Source: Cricetomys ansorgei (taxonomy: Eukaryota > Chordata > Mammalia > Rodentia > Nesomyidae). Taken from it: DNA of 64,000 bases. The stretch is taken from positions 3,606,001 to 3,670,000 of the forward strand of contig JAMJFZ010002307.1 in the NCBI GenBank assembly GCA_026225945.1, given 5' to 3'. Both the position numbers and the translations under genes were made by a program. Below the pieces are notes generated by a model. It did no database searches. It had not been told where the DNA came from and saw nothing but the letters and a program-made list of their open reading frames with translations. Numbering within the stretch: position 1 is the first letter of the stretch; every line of letters starts with the position of its first letter. Of this stretch, positions 44,150 to 54,898 are shown piece by piece.

Positions 44150-44617
44150 TAGGGAGGAGAATATGTGTATCTGTATGCGTGTGGACAGAGCCCTGAGTTT
44201 GACCTCACATATTACTCAGTAGCCGTCTACCTTGGATTTTGACTTGGAGCTCACCAAGTAGGCTATGTTGGCTAGCCAGGGAGCCCCAGGGATGTATCTA
44301 CCTCTCTCTACCTCTGGAACACTGGGATTATATGGACAGACCATCATTGCCTGGTGGGGTTTTTTGTTGTTGTTGTTGTTGTTTGTTTTTGTTTGTCAAG
44401 ACTGTGTTGTAGCCCTGGCTGTCCTGGAACTCACTCTGTAGACCAGGCTGGCCTCCAACTTACAGACATCCGCCTGCCTCTGCCTCCCGAGTGCTGAGAT
44501 TAAAGATGTGTGCCATTGCCGGGCCTTGCCTGGTGATTTTGTGGGCTCTGAGCATTGAACTTGGGTCCTTAGGCATGCACAGTAAGCACGTTACTAGCTG
44601 AGCTATTTCCCCAGCCT
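44150..44617 (-). mobile_element. B4 SINE, antisense, interrupted by a B1
   Basis: Left part (44150-44356): GAATATGTGTATCTGTATGC tail side, GAGCTCACCAAGTAGGC, TGTTGGCTAGCCAGGGAGCC and ACACTGGGATTATATGG. Right part (44526-44617): TTGTGGGCTCTGAGCATTG, AACTTGGGTCCTTAGGCATG, AAGCACGTTACTAGCTGAGC and TTTCCCCAGCC, the ID-like head complement. The two halves are continuous in B4 once the B1 and one copy of its target duplication are removed. Confidence 0.88.
44357..44525 (-). mobile_element. B1 SINE inserted into a B4, with exact target duplication
   Basis: T/GTT-rich tail complement (44357-44398), TGTAGCCCTGGCTGTCCTGG, AACTCACTCTGTAGACCAGG, CTGGCCTCCAACTTACAGAC, CTCCCGAGTGCTGAGATTAA and GTGTGCCATTGCCGGGCC. 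It is flanked by an exact 10-bp duplication TTGCCTGGTG (44347-44356 and 44526-44535), proving insertion after the B4 was in place. The GTT units expanded on the tail side. Confidence 0.95.
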
Positions 44618-45235
44618 AACTGTAACCTGAAATTCAGGAAACAATTGCAAACTACACTTCTTGTAATTACCTCCAATGTAGAGATAGTTACTGTATGATG
44701 TGTACCTAGAACTTTTGGATGCTTGTCATGTGACATTTCTTGAAGCCTCCTGTCTAGTTTGGTCACTTCCCCGAGTCAAGAGTCTGTGTTCTCCCCTGTG
44801 TCTGACCTTGGCATTTCTTATAGTCCTGTGGATATGTGTTAATCCCAAAACAGCTGAGAAAAACACAGATATCACAACTTTTGAGTTAATTTTAAAACAA
44901 GCTTCAATACTGGCAGGTAATGGTGGACACTGGCCAGTACCACGTGGAGGTTCCCATAGACAGGGCCTGAGTCACATCCTGGGGTTCCACCAAATGGCCA
45001 GGAGTTGTAATTTGCAGGGGCTTGTAAAGGCAGAACCATATGGCTACATGTTTCCCAACAGGTCCACCCAGAGGTGAGCGTATAGCCTGTGTCGCTGGAT
45101 TAAGTAAGTTGCTTAGGGGGATTTTGTTTCTCTTCCATTCCTATACATGCTTTGTCAGACCGAGCAGAGCTGCCAATGCTAATGTCTGTTGGTGGGAGAC
45201 GATCTGCTGCACTTAGGACTTTCTCGAACTATAAA
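44618..45235. other. Unannotated stretch
   Basis: No repeat recognised. A 125-codon + frame at 44700-45077 has no familiar motif and no supporting context. Confidence 0.45.
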
Positions 45236-45505
45236 CTACTTTACAATAGTTTTAGACTGAGAGAAAAGCTGTGAGGACAGGAGAGGGATCTTTTAAATGC
45301 TGCCTCTTGTTGCCTGTATTGACTCTCCATCTTAGAGCCCTGTGAAAGTTTGACGCAGGTGGTGTCCCACTGCCTGGCCATTAGCGTTAACTGAGCTCAG
45401 GCTCAGTTCAGATTTCCTCAGTTCACTGTCCCAGTGTCCCTCTTCCCCATTCAGGATAACTCATTGCACCCAGCCTCCACGTTTCCTGGTCCTGTCATGA
45501 TGGCA
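45236..45505. mobile_element. Ancient L1 (L1M-type) fragment
   Basis: AGTTTTAGACTGAGAGAAAA, TCAGTTCAGATTTCCTCAGT, CACTGTCCCAGTGTCCCTC, CATTCAGGATAACTCATTGC and TGGTCCTGTCATGATG resemble a mammal-wide L1 noncoding segment known from other orders. Orientation not assigned. Moderate support; ends uncertain. Confidence 0.5.
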
Positions 45506-45559
45506 GCAGGGTCTCTGGTGCTTTCTGCTCTTCATGTCTCTAGTGGTATTTTCTGGAAC

Positions 45560-45790
45560 TCTCCTTTGGTTTTATTTTCCTTTCATTGATTTTTCCCTTT
45601 AGGTTGGTATATAAAATAGGGGGTTTCATCATGGCATCTTCATACCAAAGTGTTATCATTCGTTGTCCCCCACACTGTCTGTCCACTTTCTTCCTCCTCT
45701 CCCTCAGCTGGTTCCTCTTCACCCCACTCCATGCTTTCCGGTCACTTGGAAACACCCTCTCCATTTACCCCCACCTTTAGCTCTCTGCCT
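45560..45790 (-). mobile_element. Rodent L1 3' end fragment, antisense
   Basis: GGTTGGTATATAAAATAGGG, GGTTTCATCATGGCATCTTC, ATACCAAAGTG and a C/T-rich block up to 45778 match the complement of a rodent L1 3' UTR end. Shorter and more decayed than the L1 pieces at 4.2 and 57.2 kb. Confidence 0.55.
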
Positions 45791-46134
45791 CCCCTCTGAC
45801 TATCCCATGGCTGTTTGCGACCACTTGTTTCTGTGTGGAGTTTGTCTAGTCACCCTTTCAGACTGCGCTGTGGGAAAGCACACATGCCCCAGAGGTGACT
45901 TGAGCCTCCTTGAGGGAGATCTGTGCAGAAATGACTGAGAGTCCTCACAAAGGGTCTTCCCTTTGGCCCATTTACTGAATCTGTTCTGTGACCCCCCACA
46001 GCCATTGTTCTCCTGGGTATTAGCTGGTCCTTCAGATTATAACTCAGTGGCATTACGTGCTTGTTGATCTAGCTGTTCAGCTCTGGCCAGTGGGGGAACT
46101 CTTTCAGGTTGTTTTGTTTTTTATTACTATCATT

Positions 46135-46351
46135 TTAGTTGTATTTTATTTCATTTGTATAAGCGTTGTCCCTGAAAGTATGTCTGTACCATGTGCATGC
46201 CTGGTGCCTGGGGAGGCCAGAGGAAGGTGCCTGATCCTCTGGAACTGGAGTTACAGACAGTTGTGAATTATCGTGTTGGTCCAGAGAAACAAACGTGGGT
46301 CTTCTGCAAGAGCAGCCACCGCTCTTCACTGCTGAGCATTCTCTCCAGCAT
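46135..46351 (-). mobile_element. B3 SINE, antisense
   Basis: TTTAGTTGTATTTTATTTC tail side, CATGCCTGGTGCCTGGGGAG, GCCAGAGGAAGGTGCCTGAT, CTCTGGAACTGGAGTTACAG, GTGGGTCTTCTGCAAGAGC and TGAGCATTCTCTCCAGC. A short insertion sits near TGGTCCAGAGAAACAAACG where the CATGTGGGTGC block is expected. Confidence 0.83.
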
Positions 46352-46468
46352 CCCACGTTGGCTTTGTGTCTTTTGATAACATGGCATTTGCCTTTCTCCT
46401 TTGCTTTTAAGTCTATCAATCAATTGCCTTCCACTTTTTTCCTTTTGTTCCTTTTTCTTGTTTGTTTA

Positions 46469-46640
46469 TTTTATTTATTTTTGAGATAGTGTCTATTCAC
46501 TGAATCTGAAGCTCCCCATTTCAGTTAGCCAGAAGAGTCAGTAAGTCATAGGATCTGCGCATCTCCGAGCCCCAGTGCTGGTATTATAGGCAGGTGTTGC
46601 CATGCTCAGGTTTGGGGACCCAAACTCATTGAATCATCTT
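46469..46640 (-). mobile_element. B4 SINE fragment, antisense
   Basis: TTTATTTTTGAGATAGTGTC, CACTGAATCTGAAGCTCCCC, AGTTAGCCAGAAGAGTCAG, CCCCAGTGCTGGTATTATAG, GGCAGGTGTTGCCATGCTC and a short, worn head region ending near 46640. Confidence 0.7.
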
Positions 46641-46675
46641 CCAGAAGTCACCATAGATACCACTGCTCCTACCTC

Positions 46676-46840
46676 ATCCTTCTTTTCCTTTTCCCTTTTC
46701 CTTTTCTTTTTCTTTCTTTCTTTTGTTAGAGAGAGTTTTATTCTACAATCTGAGCTGGCCTTGAACTTACACCAATCCTCCTGCCCCAGTCTCCCCTCAG
46801 TGCTGGGATTGCAGGCATGTGTCACCACCACACCCAGCTC
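46676..46840 (-). mobile_element. B1 SINE, antisense, with CTTTT-rich tail side
   Basis: A CTTTTCC/CTTTCTTT tract (46676-46722), GTTAGAGAGAGTTTTATTC, GAGCTGGCCTTGAACTTAC, CAATCCTCCTGCCCCAGTC, TCAGTGCTGGGATTGCAGG and TCACCACCACACCCAGC. Confidence 0.8.
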
Positions 46841-48009
46841 TATTTGAAGTATTCTTCATGCTGCCAGTCCAGACCATTCGGATTCCTTATGCACTCACTT
46901 TCCTGGCTTTATTACTCAAACGTCACTTCCTTGGTAATAACCCATGCAGAATGTATCTTTGGATCTACATAAAAGCCAATTGTCCTCATACAAAATTTAC
47001 ATTTTCCCTCTCTACAATTATTGTTTACAGTCCTTGGGCTAGCACATAGTTAAATAGCTTAAAAAATAACCAGCGAACATTATAGTTTGCTCTATGGAGG
47101 AGTCTGACTAAATAGCTGCACCTGATGGCTTAGGTTTGACCGTGTGTAGCTCACATGAGTTCCATGGCACTTCACAGTCACTGTCAAATCACTAATTGAC
47201 AATTTCTCACTTAACCCGATAATTGGCTATCACTTTAACTACCTTATGAAATAAGCATTTCGTATGAACGTCCTTGTAACGTACTTCCAGTTACAATGGG
47301 AATTGCCTTAGAATCTAACGTGTCCGCGCCTCTTATCCAGTAGAATCTTTTTCTCCCTTCCAATTTTAATTCTTTCAGACAATGGAAATGTTAAATGTTC
47401 CATTTAATGTTTATTCCCAAAGCGGTATAACTGTGGTCAGCTTCCTTTAGGAATATACTCCATGCCTCTGATATTTGTGTCTGTGGATTTTGGGGTGGTG
47501 TGTTCTTGGGAATGATTGGGGGCCTGGGGATGCAGGCTATGTAGGTAGAAGGGTGAATCCAAACAGACAACTGCAGTGGAGGTCCCAACGGACTCTATGA
47601 GAGGTTTGGGGGTGTCAGTGCTCTGCAACAGAGGCTGCGGGATGTCCAAAGACCTCGCCATTTAGCAGCGATCAGACCTTAGCAGTCCCACGGGTGGCAA
47701 AGGGGGAAGACAGACAGATTACTTCAGCCAAAGCAGTATTCAGACAGGTGCTCAGCCGAAAGCTGTTGTTAGCTGAGCTACTGCTGCCAGGGCAGCGAGA
47801 GCTTCATACAGAAGGGTGGACCATCAGCTGTGGGGACAGAACAGGACAGTGCCTCCTACACGTGGAGGCAGGTGTGTTTCAGGTCCCATTCCTTATTAAA
47901 AGAGTGGTGAAAGACTTTGAGTCCACCCTGGAAGCATCGTGTTGACTTTCTTGGCCCAAGTCCTGAATAGCTATTTTGTTTTTCACTCTAACTAATTTTT
48001 GGCAATAAT

Positions 48010-48010
<1 letters not shown>
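46841..48010. other. Unannotated stretch
   Basis: No repeat recognised. The part 47090-47340 is AT-rich, with CTAATTGACAATTTC and GATAATTGGCTATC motifs. Open frames of 60-83 codons lack recognisable domains. Confidence 0.45.
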
Positions 48011-48063
<53 letters not shown>

Positions 48064-48088
48064 ACGTGCGCGCGAGCGAGAGGGGGGG
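48011..48088. repeat. (CA)n(CG)n alternating tract
   Basis: About 18 CA units, about 7 CG units, then CACACGTGCGCGCGAG and a G run. Alternating purine-pyrimidine DNA rich in CG is the classic Z-DNA-forming type. Despite its CpGs it is a microsatellite, not a CpG island. Confidence 0.95.
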
Positions 48089-49029
48089 ACAGTACACTCT
48101 GATTAAAGACTGCTAGTTTCTTTGTGCTGACAGTGAATTTCAGTGCAAAGTCCTGAGTCCAATCTCTAGTCCCTCAAATGCTAAGGTAATAGGATACACT
48201 TTTGGAATCACTTGGTGAAATCGTTGAGCAATTCTTTTCTTCTTTGGGGACAGGAAACTGCGTTTTTGTAGCTATCCTGTGAAGTGCTACATAGAAGGGC
48301 TAGTGGGAAAGCTGACTTCTGTGCTCCAGTTAAACATTTTTTTTCTAGTGATGGAAACTTGAGTTTCAACCAGTCACACTGATAATGAGCAATATGATCT
48401 TCTCTGAGCCCATACTGACCGCCGTGTAGCCCCCAGGAACTAGCACTCTCCCATAGCTAGCCAGATCTTTTGTAGCTAACATCTTTCAAATATGACAACT
48501 CATCTGCCTGCTAGCATCCTCCGTGTGCCGAACAGACACTTGACGGACGGCCACAGAGCTGAGCCTTTGTTTTCTCTGTAGGAACCCAGTTTATGTAAAG
48601 AAGTAAATCGCCTCCCTGAGATGTGACAGGATCAGTTGGCTTAGTTTGCAAACAGTCCCATGGGCTGGAGATGTGAATTCAGTCAGTGATTTTCAACAAA
48701 GCATGATAGGAGTCCCTGAATCTTTGTGGCTTCCTCAGGTGTCCCTGGAAGGGAGGTGATCTTGTGGTGGTCACATTTTAGTTTCTTGTTTCTATCTTTC
48801 CTTTCTCCCCTTTTATTATTGTACATTCATTCCGAGGCCCAAAAATGTTTTTAAACATGTTCCATAATCTTAAAAAAGTTAAAAAAATACATTATAATTA
48901 TTCTTGGAAACAAATGCCTACCACATGTTACATCATGCATAATTCTCCCAAGCTTCCTTCCTCTTTCTAAACAAAGGGTCTAGCCTGCTCTTGGGTTACT
49001 TTATTTTTTTAAATTCCTGTTTGTTAGTT
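48089..49029. other. Unannotated stretch
   Basis: No repeat or exon recognised. T-run 48339-48346; AT-rich near 48840-48900. Confidence 0.45.
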
Positions 49030-49150
49030 AAAAACTAACTGGGATTTGTACTGTAGCCCAGGCTAACCCACAACTCACTATTTAACCCAGGCTGACCTCA
49101 GGCTCACCACAGTCCTCCTGCCTCAGCCTCCTAATTACTGAAATCACAGG
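49030..49150 (-). mobile_element. B1-like SINE, antisense, with internal duplication
   Basis: Two similar blocks in tandem, TAGCCCAGGCTAACCCACAACTC-like and TAACCCAGGCTGACCTCAGGCTC-like, precede CAGTCCTCCTGCCTCAGCC and ACTGAAATCACAGG. The duplicated left block recalls the quasi-dimeric B1 arrangement. Confidence 0.65.
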
Positions 49151-49459
49151 TCCCTTTGACTCACAAACTCTCCTGCCTCTGGCTTGGTCGCCACCAGCCA
49201 CACTGGCTCCCTTGATTTTTGTTTGAATGGTGGGATGGTTCCTTCCTTAGAGTCCTTGAATTTACTCCTGCTAAAGAAGTACCAGTTTCCTGACACCCCC
49301 ACCAGTCTGATGTGCTTAGGAGTCCCATTCTAACCTCAAAAAAAAAAATCAGTTTTCCTCCCTAATTGGAACCAGCTTTGACTATGCCATATATTAATTT
49401 AATTAGTGTGTTTATCAGTCTTTCTGCTCGTGAATGTTTATAGATACAGGGAAGGGTTT

Positions 49460-49612
49460 TTGTCTGTTATTTGTTTAAGAGAAAGAGTCTCGCTACGTGG
49501 GCCAGTTGATCTGGAACTTTCTATGCAGACCAGGCTGGCCTCAATCTCTCCACAGAGGTCTGCCTGCCTCTGTTTCCTGAGAGCTAAGTGCCGAGACAAA
49601 GGCATACACCAC
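49460..49612 (-). mobile_element. B1 SINE, antisense
   Basis: TGTTTAAGAGAAAGAGTCTC, GGGCCAGTTGATCTGG, GCAGACCAGGCTGGCCTC, AGAGGTCTGCCTGCCTCTG and GACAAAGGCATACACCAC. Moderately diverged. Confidence 0.8.
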
Positions 49613-50918
49613 TTAACTAGCTAATGGGAAGTTTTTCATACCCTGTCCCCTCCCAATAATCTAGCATCTAGGTAATGCATGAACTAAAAAGTGGGTGGCT
49701 GAATGAGTGAGTGAGTGCTCATAATAAAAAGTGTGAGGCTCCCTGTCACCAGAGCTACACCAGGCACTAGGGGCAGGACTGCTTTCTAGCCTGTGGATTA
49801 AGTCATCCCCTGTTACACATCTCAGCAGCTCGGAGATTTGCCACAGGTGCCTTTAAGTACCATAGCGATAAGTGTCTGCTTCCTTTCTTTCCTGGGCGCT
49901 TTCCTCTGCTTCTCTCTCAAGCCGTGGAGGCGAGTAGTCCAATTTTTCACACCTTGTTTAGACTCCAGTGTTTATTGTAACTCCAGTGTGTTAAGTTTCC
50001 TACCTCCGTAAATCCACAAAGCACTTCAAGAAAGGATTTCCATGTATTATATTTTCTTCAGAAAGTCTTATCTCAGGCAGACATATTTGCCCATTTTCTT
50101 TTTTATTACAGCAACAACAAAAAAAAAAGTTTTACAATTATTACGCTTGCAGAACGCTACTTGCCAGGCTGGGTTGGTATCTCTCCATGAAACCACACAC
50201 AATAAAACAATTTCCTAACAAACTTAGCCGAAGATGCTGATACAGGGCTTTAGAGCACTTAATTATTTCTTTTTTCCCCTATTGTTTATCATTGTTTTGT
50301 CAACATTCCATATCACTACCCATGATGCTTTGGGTTTGGTTTTCTTTGAACATTCCTTTCTTCTGAACTTACTGTGAACTTGTGCCTCTAGCAGGCTGCC
50401 CCAGAATGCCACAGCCACTTTAGACAGGGGGGAGGGAGGAACACTTGGTTGTAAACGGTGCTAAAAGTAAGCTCAGATTATATTAAGTAGTGAAAACACT
50501 TGTGTTCTGCTAGTCCAGGTTGCAACATGGGGCTTGCTTTGAAGGGTCTATATGATGATTTGTACATACTTAAGGAGAGTCAGGAATTCTGCGTGTGCAG
50601 GAGGAGGAAGATTAGGTGGGATGGAGGAGGACTGCATAAGTGCCAAGTAAGATACAAGGGAACAGCCCATTGTCACGTATGCAGTGCAGGGTGGTGGAGA
50701 GAAATAGTTGTTGCTGCTCAAGGGCAGAAGAAGGGATCTCCCCCACTCCATATTTCTCTTTACCTCTTTGGGTAGGGTGCTCTTCTAGAAAGTCATTGTT
50801 TCTTCTCAGCGAAGTGTGCAGAGAAAGGCTGAGAATAAATCAGACCTGGAGTTTTCATTCAATCCATCCACCTGATAAAGGTGAATGAATACGTTCCTTA
50901 ATGAGAATCACCCAACGT
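49613..50918. other. Repeat-poor stretch
   Basis: No interspersed repeat recognised. 50040-50340 is listed as a candidate regulatory block. Several overlapping frames of 67-91 codons at 50500-50890 are not supported as genes. Confidence 0.5.
50040..50340. promoter_or_regulatory. Candidate regulatory block with homeodomain/SOX/FOX motifs
   Basis: CACTTAATTA (50256-50265) joins an NKX-like half to a TAATTA core. ATTGTTTATC (50281-50290) and ATTGTTTTG (50291-50299) form adjacent FOX/SOX-like motifs. Repeat-free for over 1 kb. Motif evidence only. Confidence 0.25.
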
Positions 50919-51076
50919 GGGGCTGGGGGATGGCTTACTTGGTAAGGTGCTTGCTTGCTAACATGAAGAGCTGATTTTGATCATCAGAATACAGATGGGA
51001 AACAAAAAAAAGCCAGGCATGGTGGTGTGCACTTGTAATCCCAGTGTTGAGAAGCGGGAGTGGAGGGTGAGAGAGT

Positions 51077-51117
<41 letters not shown>

Positions 51118-51300
51118 TGAGAGAGAGAGGAGGGAGGGCAGATATTCCTGGGCTCGCAACCTAGCCAAATTAGCAACTCTCCAAGGCCCAGTAAGGAACC
51201 CTGTCTCCAAAAACAAGATGATTGGCTCCTGAGGTATGGCACCTAAAGTTGATATCTGGCTTCCAAACGGACACATGTGTATCCACCTACACACAGACAC
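50919..51300 (+). mobile_element. B4 SINE, sense, with internal GA expansion
   Basis: GGGGCTGGGGGATGGCTTAC, AGGTGCTTGCTTGCTAACAT, AAGCCAGGCATGGTGGTGTG, AATCCCAGTGTTGAGAAGCG, then a GA-rich array (51067-51132), then CAGATATTCCTGGGCTC, CAAGGCCCAGTAAGGAACCC, TGTCTCCAAAAACAAG and CTCCTGAGGTATGGCACC. The array sits where B4 normally has its short GAGGCAGAGACAGGAG segment. Confidence 0.87.
51067..51132. repeat. (GA)n array inside the B4
   Basis: About 30 GA-type units with AAAG and AATG interruptions, nested within the SINE. Confidence 0.92.
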
Positions 51301-53118
51301 AGGGACACATAGAGAGAATTACCCGGCTTGTATTCTCAGGCAATTCTTTTTGGAAGGATCCCATGTAAATTTTGATTCTGTGATGTAGCCCAAGTCACAG
51401 CAAAGCACTGTTTGTGTGCAACTAGGGTATTCAGCGATTGCTCCTACATAGCAATCCAATTTTGTCTTCCAGGAATGTCTCAGGACCTGAGCGGATGCGT
51501 GAGTCTCTGATAGATAGATAGATAGATAGATCCTGCTGAGTTCTTTGGGTACCATTTCCCTGGCCGTCCTTCTGGACCTATAATAAAGTTTAATTTGTAA
51601 GTTAAATGCAATAAGCAGTTAGTAGCAATGACTTAACTGTAGATTTAGCAACTTCCACATGATTTTTTTCCCTTCCTCATTAATTGGAGAACTTTTATTC
51701 TTTCACATAGGTACACTTTAAGGTTTCTCTTTAAGATGCCCAAATTATCAACATCATGTCTTTTGCATGTTGGAGTCATTATTAAGTAAAATCAATTACT
51801 TAAGAATAAGTCTTGTGCTTCTGTGGCAGTCTCCCTAATTACTTGATGACTATTAATAAGTGAGGACTGGGCGGGTAGTGTATACAGCTTGGATACACTG
51901 AGCAGAGAAAATAGGGCAGCGTGAAGTTTTATCACGTTTCCCAGAATGGCATATGATTGAAAACTAAAGAATGGTTCATTTCTGGAATTTTTCATTTAAA
52001 AGTTTCAGATGGTACTTGACTTTTGGTAATGGCCCATAGGAAGCAAAGCTGTAGAGAGTGGGAGACCTCTCCTGAGACATTAACTCTGACTTACTATGTT
52101 GTCTCAGCTGCTACAGGGCTCCAAAGGGCGAAGAATCACATGGCTCAAACCATGAGTCCAAGATTTGCTAGGAAATCCACTCTTCAATTCCCAGTAACCT
52201 TGTGAGGGCCCGGGAGGCAAGAAGAGGGTAGGTTGTAGTAAAGCTTATGACTAGTGTGGGAATGAAGCTTCCTGCGAAGGAGACTAAGCAGGATCATCTA
52301 TTTCTTTTGCCTCCTTCCCCATGAGTATGTATGGTGGGATGTCTGTGTGTGTCTTGGTGTATGGACGGTACAGGGTTGGACTGTTGACCTCTGTTCAATA
52401 GGCAATGATAGAAGGTCAGAAAGTGCCACACCTTTGTCAGTAGAAAAAAAAGTAGTGGTCTCTTGGCAGTGGTCTGGATCTTGTGTGTGTAGACGAGGCT
52501 CAGAGGGATTCTGCTCTGCCTCTCTCCCTCATTCCTATATTGAAGAATTCCCCATCCGAAGGAGACAGCAAGAGGAAGTAGAACTGATGTCACACAGGGC
52601 TGAGAGATTCTTCAATCCATCTACAGTCTTGCCCACACCTGTGAACCCCAGCCCGCTCATCTAAATAGGCCCAGCTCAGAAGAGCACCCCTACCTGAGAA
52701 AGCCCGCCTTGGCTGCTGGCTAAGTACAATAGTGAGGGTCCCAGGAAGGGAAGGCATTCTCTCCACTGCTTCTTCACCTATTCTTCATTTATTTGGCAAT
52801 GAAGATTCGACTCTGGTCGTACTGGGGAAGACATTCTCTTCTTTGGTAGAAGCCTGTTGCAGAGGCAGCATGGGTGAGGCCTATGCACAGGTATATTTTG
52901 ACCTGAGGAAGTATGCTGACCAGTAAGCTTTGCCTTCATTTATTTTTACTGCAGTTTCAACCTTCTCCCAGAATATTGAGTCTTCATAGGTAAATTATCT
53001 CCGGGTCTGTGTGTGCTGCTTCTGGTGTTTCTTTCATTCTGCTTGAGTGAACAGACACTGCAGATGTTGAACTGGGGAAATGAGGCAGTTATAAGCATGC
53101 TTAGGATAGCCTGGCATA
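51301..53118. other. Repeat-poor stretch with a (GATA)n
   Basis: (GATA)n of about 5 units at 51509-51531. 51590-51850 is AT-rich with TCATTAATTGG and CTAATTACTTG motifs. No interspersed repeat and no credible exon recognised; the 99- and 105-codon frames near 52300-52660 overlap on opposite strands. Confidence 0.5.
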
Positions 53119-53146
53119 CAGACAGACAGACAGACAGACAGACAGA
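53119..53146. repeat. (CAGA)n microsatellite
   Basis: Seven consecutive CAGA units. Confidence 0.92.
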
Positions 53147-54090
53147 TGGGCTGGGGGAAGTAGATCTTAACTCCTATTTTACTCACTGTGATCTCATTGG
53201 CTGATTGCTGAATTTGAACTCGCGACTCTGAGACTCCGGATCTCTTTAGCTCAATAACTTCTTCGGCGCCATTTATCTACCAGAGAGGTTCACGTGGGTG
53301 CAAGACTCAGAACGAGGCCTCCAACACTGTGCTCTGGAATAACTCCCGAGACCGACTGACTCCCAGGACTCTCTACAGGCAGATAGCTTCAGAGAAAGCC
53401 ATCAGACAAGGCACATCCCTTTACCCTGTCCCAGCTGCTTCTGGAAGCACCCTGGGCTGTGTTGTGCTAGTTAACGACTCCTGGGAAAGGGGTGCATGAT
53501 ATTTTGATTCTTTTAGGGACCTGGGTCAGTCATGGTGGCCAAGGAGTCAGGGTGCTCCCATAAGCTGGCCTGTGCTTGGCTTATGCTGCAGTTGGGTACA
53601 TTCCCCTTTGGTGCAGAGGTGGTTAGCTGTAGTGCAAATACCTGCAGGTGGAGTCTGCGAAATGAGAATTCTTTTCCTAGTTGGGAGAGGGTAAGAAAAA
53701 ATTAGCGAAACCATACCTGCATATGTGAGATGCAGGCTGCCACAGGTACAGCGGTGCATACCTTGGGGAGTGGGAATGGTTAGTTTATAGATTTCAACAA
53801 AGTTTGGCAGGACACGGGAAACACTTTCCTCCTGGCAGAGAACCCAAAGCTCAAAGCACATTTACTAATGGCCATCTTTGCCTCTTCTTCCAGCATATTG
53901 ACCAGTTTCCACACTGCATAAGCTTGTCCTCAGTTTCTCTCCTCTGCCTCCCTTTCCTCCCACTGTGACTTCATTCTAACCCCACAGTGTCCTTTATGCT
54001 ACCGCAGCCAAGATCGGAGCGACTTCCTGATCTGCAAGCCGGTACACACGTCTGACTTGGTATCTGTGAGGGTTTCACACTTCTGTTCTG
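53147..54090. other. Unannotated stretch
   Basis: A 104-codon - frame at 53547-53861 was examined and shows no known domain. No repeats recognised. Confidence 0.45.
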
Positions 54091-54213
54091 CTTTTGAGAC
54101 AAGGTCTCGCTCTATAGCCCTAACTGGCAGGGAATTTCTATGTAGCCTGGAATGGCCTCAAACACAAGATAATACTCGTGCCTTGGCCTTCTGAGTGCTG
54201 GGATCACAGAGGG
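54091..54213 (-). mobile_element. B1-like SINE, antisense
   Basis: GCTTTTGAGACAAGGTCTCG, CTCTATAGCCCTAACTGGC, TGTAGCCTGGAATGGCCTC and TCTGAGTGCTGGGATCACAG in complement order. Confidence 0.75.
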
Positions 54214-54509
54214 GCAACAGCCCAGCTGTCCTTTTTCGCTTGTTCTGGTCTCCTGCCAGTCCGCATGCTCTTCTGTGTTGCTGTGCTTGCCTGGTTACCC
54301 TGGCCCCTCCCCATGCCACTTTTCCCTGGCAGCCATGCCCTGCTGGACTTCCCCATCTATTCATATTCCCCTCTGGTCTGTGGTCACACCTACACTCTCT
54401 TCTGCCAATGGTCTGGCCATGGTCACAGTTCTGTCCCCGCCCTTTTGACTCAACTGCTACCTCAATGTCTATGATCCCTAGGTTCACAAATTAAATCTTT
54501 CCCTTAGAG

Positions 54510-54718
54510 CAGTGGCTCCCAACCTTCCTAATGCTGAGACAGTTTCATACAGTGCATGTTGTGGTGACCCCCCCCGCCCAACCATAAAATTATTTTTGTT
54601 ACTACTTCATAACTGTAGCTTTGCTACTGTTATGAATCGTAATGTAAATATCTGATATGCAGGTGGTCTTAGGCGACCCCCAAGAAAAGAGTTGAGACCC
54701 ACAGGTTGAGAACCGCTG
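54510..54718. mobile_element. URR1 (hAT-Charlie) nonautonomous DNA transposon, complete
   Basis: A 209-bp element with inverted ends: CAGTGGCTCCCAACC at the left and GGTTGAGAACCGCTG at the right, about 12 of 15 positions complementary. Target duplications of hAT length flank it: CCTTAGAG (54502-54509) and ACTTAGAG (54719-54726), 7 of 8 identical. Internal landmarks include TTGTGGTGACCCC, AACCATAAAATTATTTTTG and TACTTCATAACTGTAGC. It has no transposase frame, so it moved in trans and is now inert. Confidence 0.9.
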
Positions 54719-54739
54719 ACTTAGAGCACTTTGTGGTTT

Positions 54740-54898
54740 TGCTTTGAGTTCCAGCTTTTTCAGTTCCCAATTTCTGATCTTCCTGCCTCATCTTTGGGGT
54801 TCTGGAGTTACAGGCATGCATCTCAAATTTGTTTTATTTGGTGCTGGGGCTTCTTGCACACCAGGTAAGCCCTCTACCAACTGGTCTATACCCTAACT
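54740..54898 (-). mobile_element. B1-ID composite SINE (B4 family), antisense
   Basis: GCTTTGAGTTCCAGC, TGATCTTCCTGCCTCATC, GGTTCTGGAGTTACAGGC, then GGTGCTGGGGCTTCTTGC and TAAGCCCTCTACCAACTGG, the ID head complement. Same layout as 16876-17070. Confidence 0.68.

Noticed and set aside
48040..48080. CpG-dense segment as a possible CpG island
   Set aside because: The CpGs come from a CG dinucleotide run of about 40 bp, far too short and repetitive for an island.
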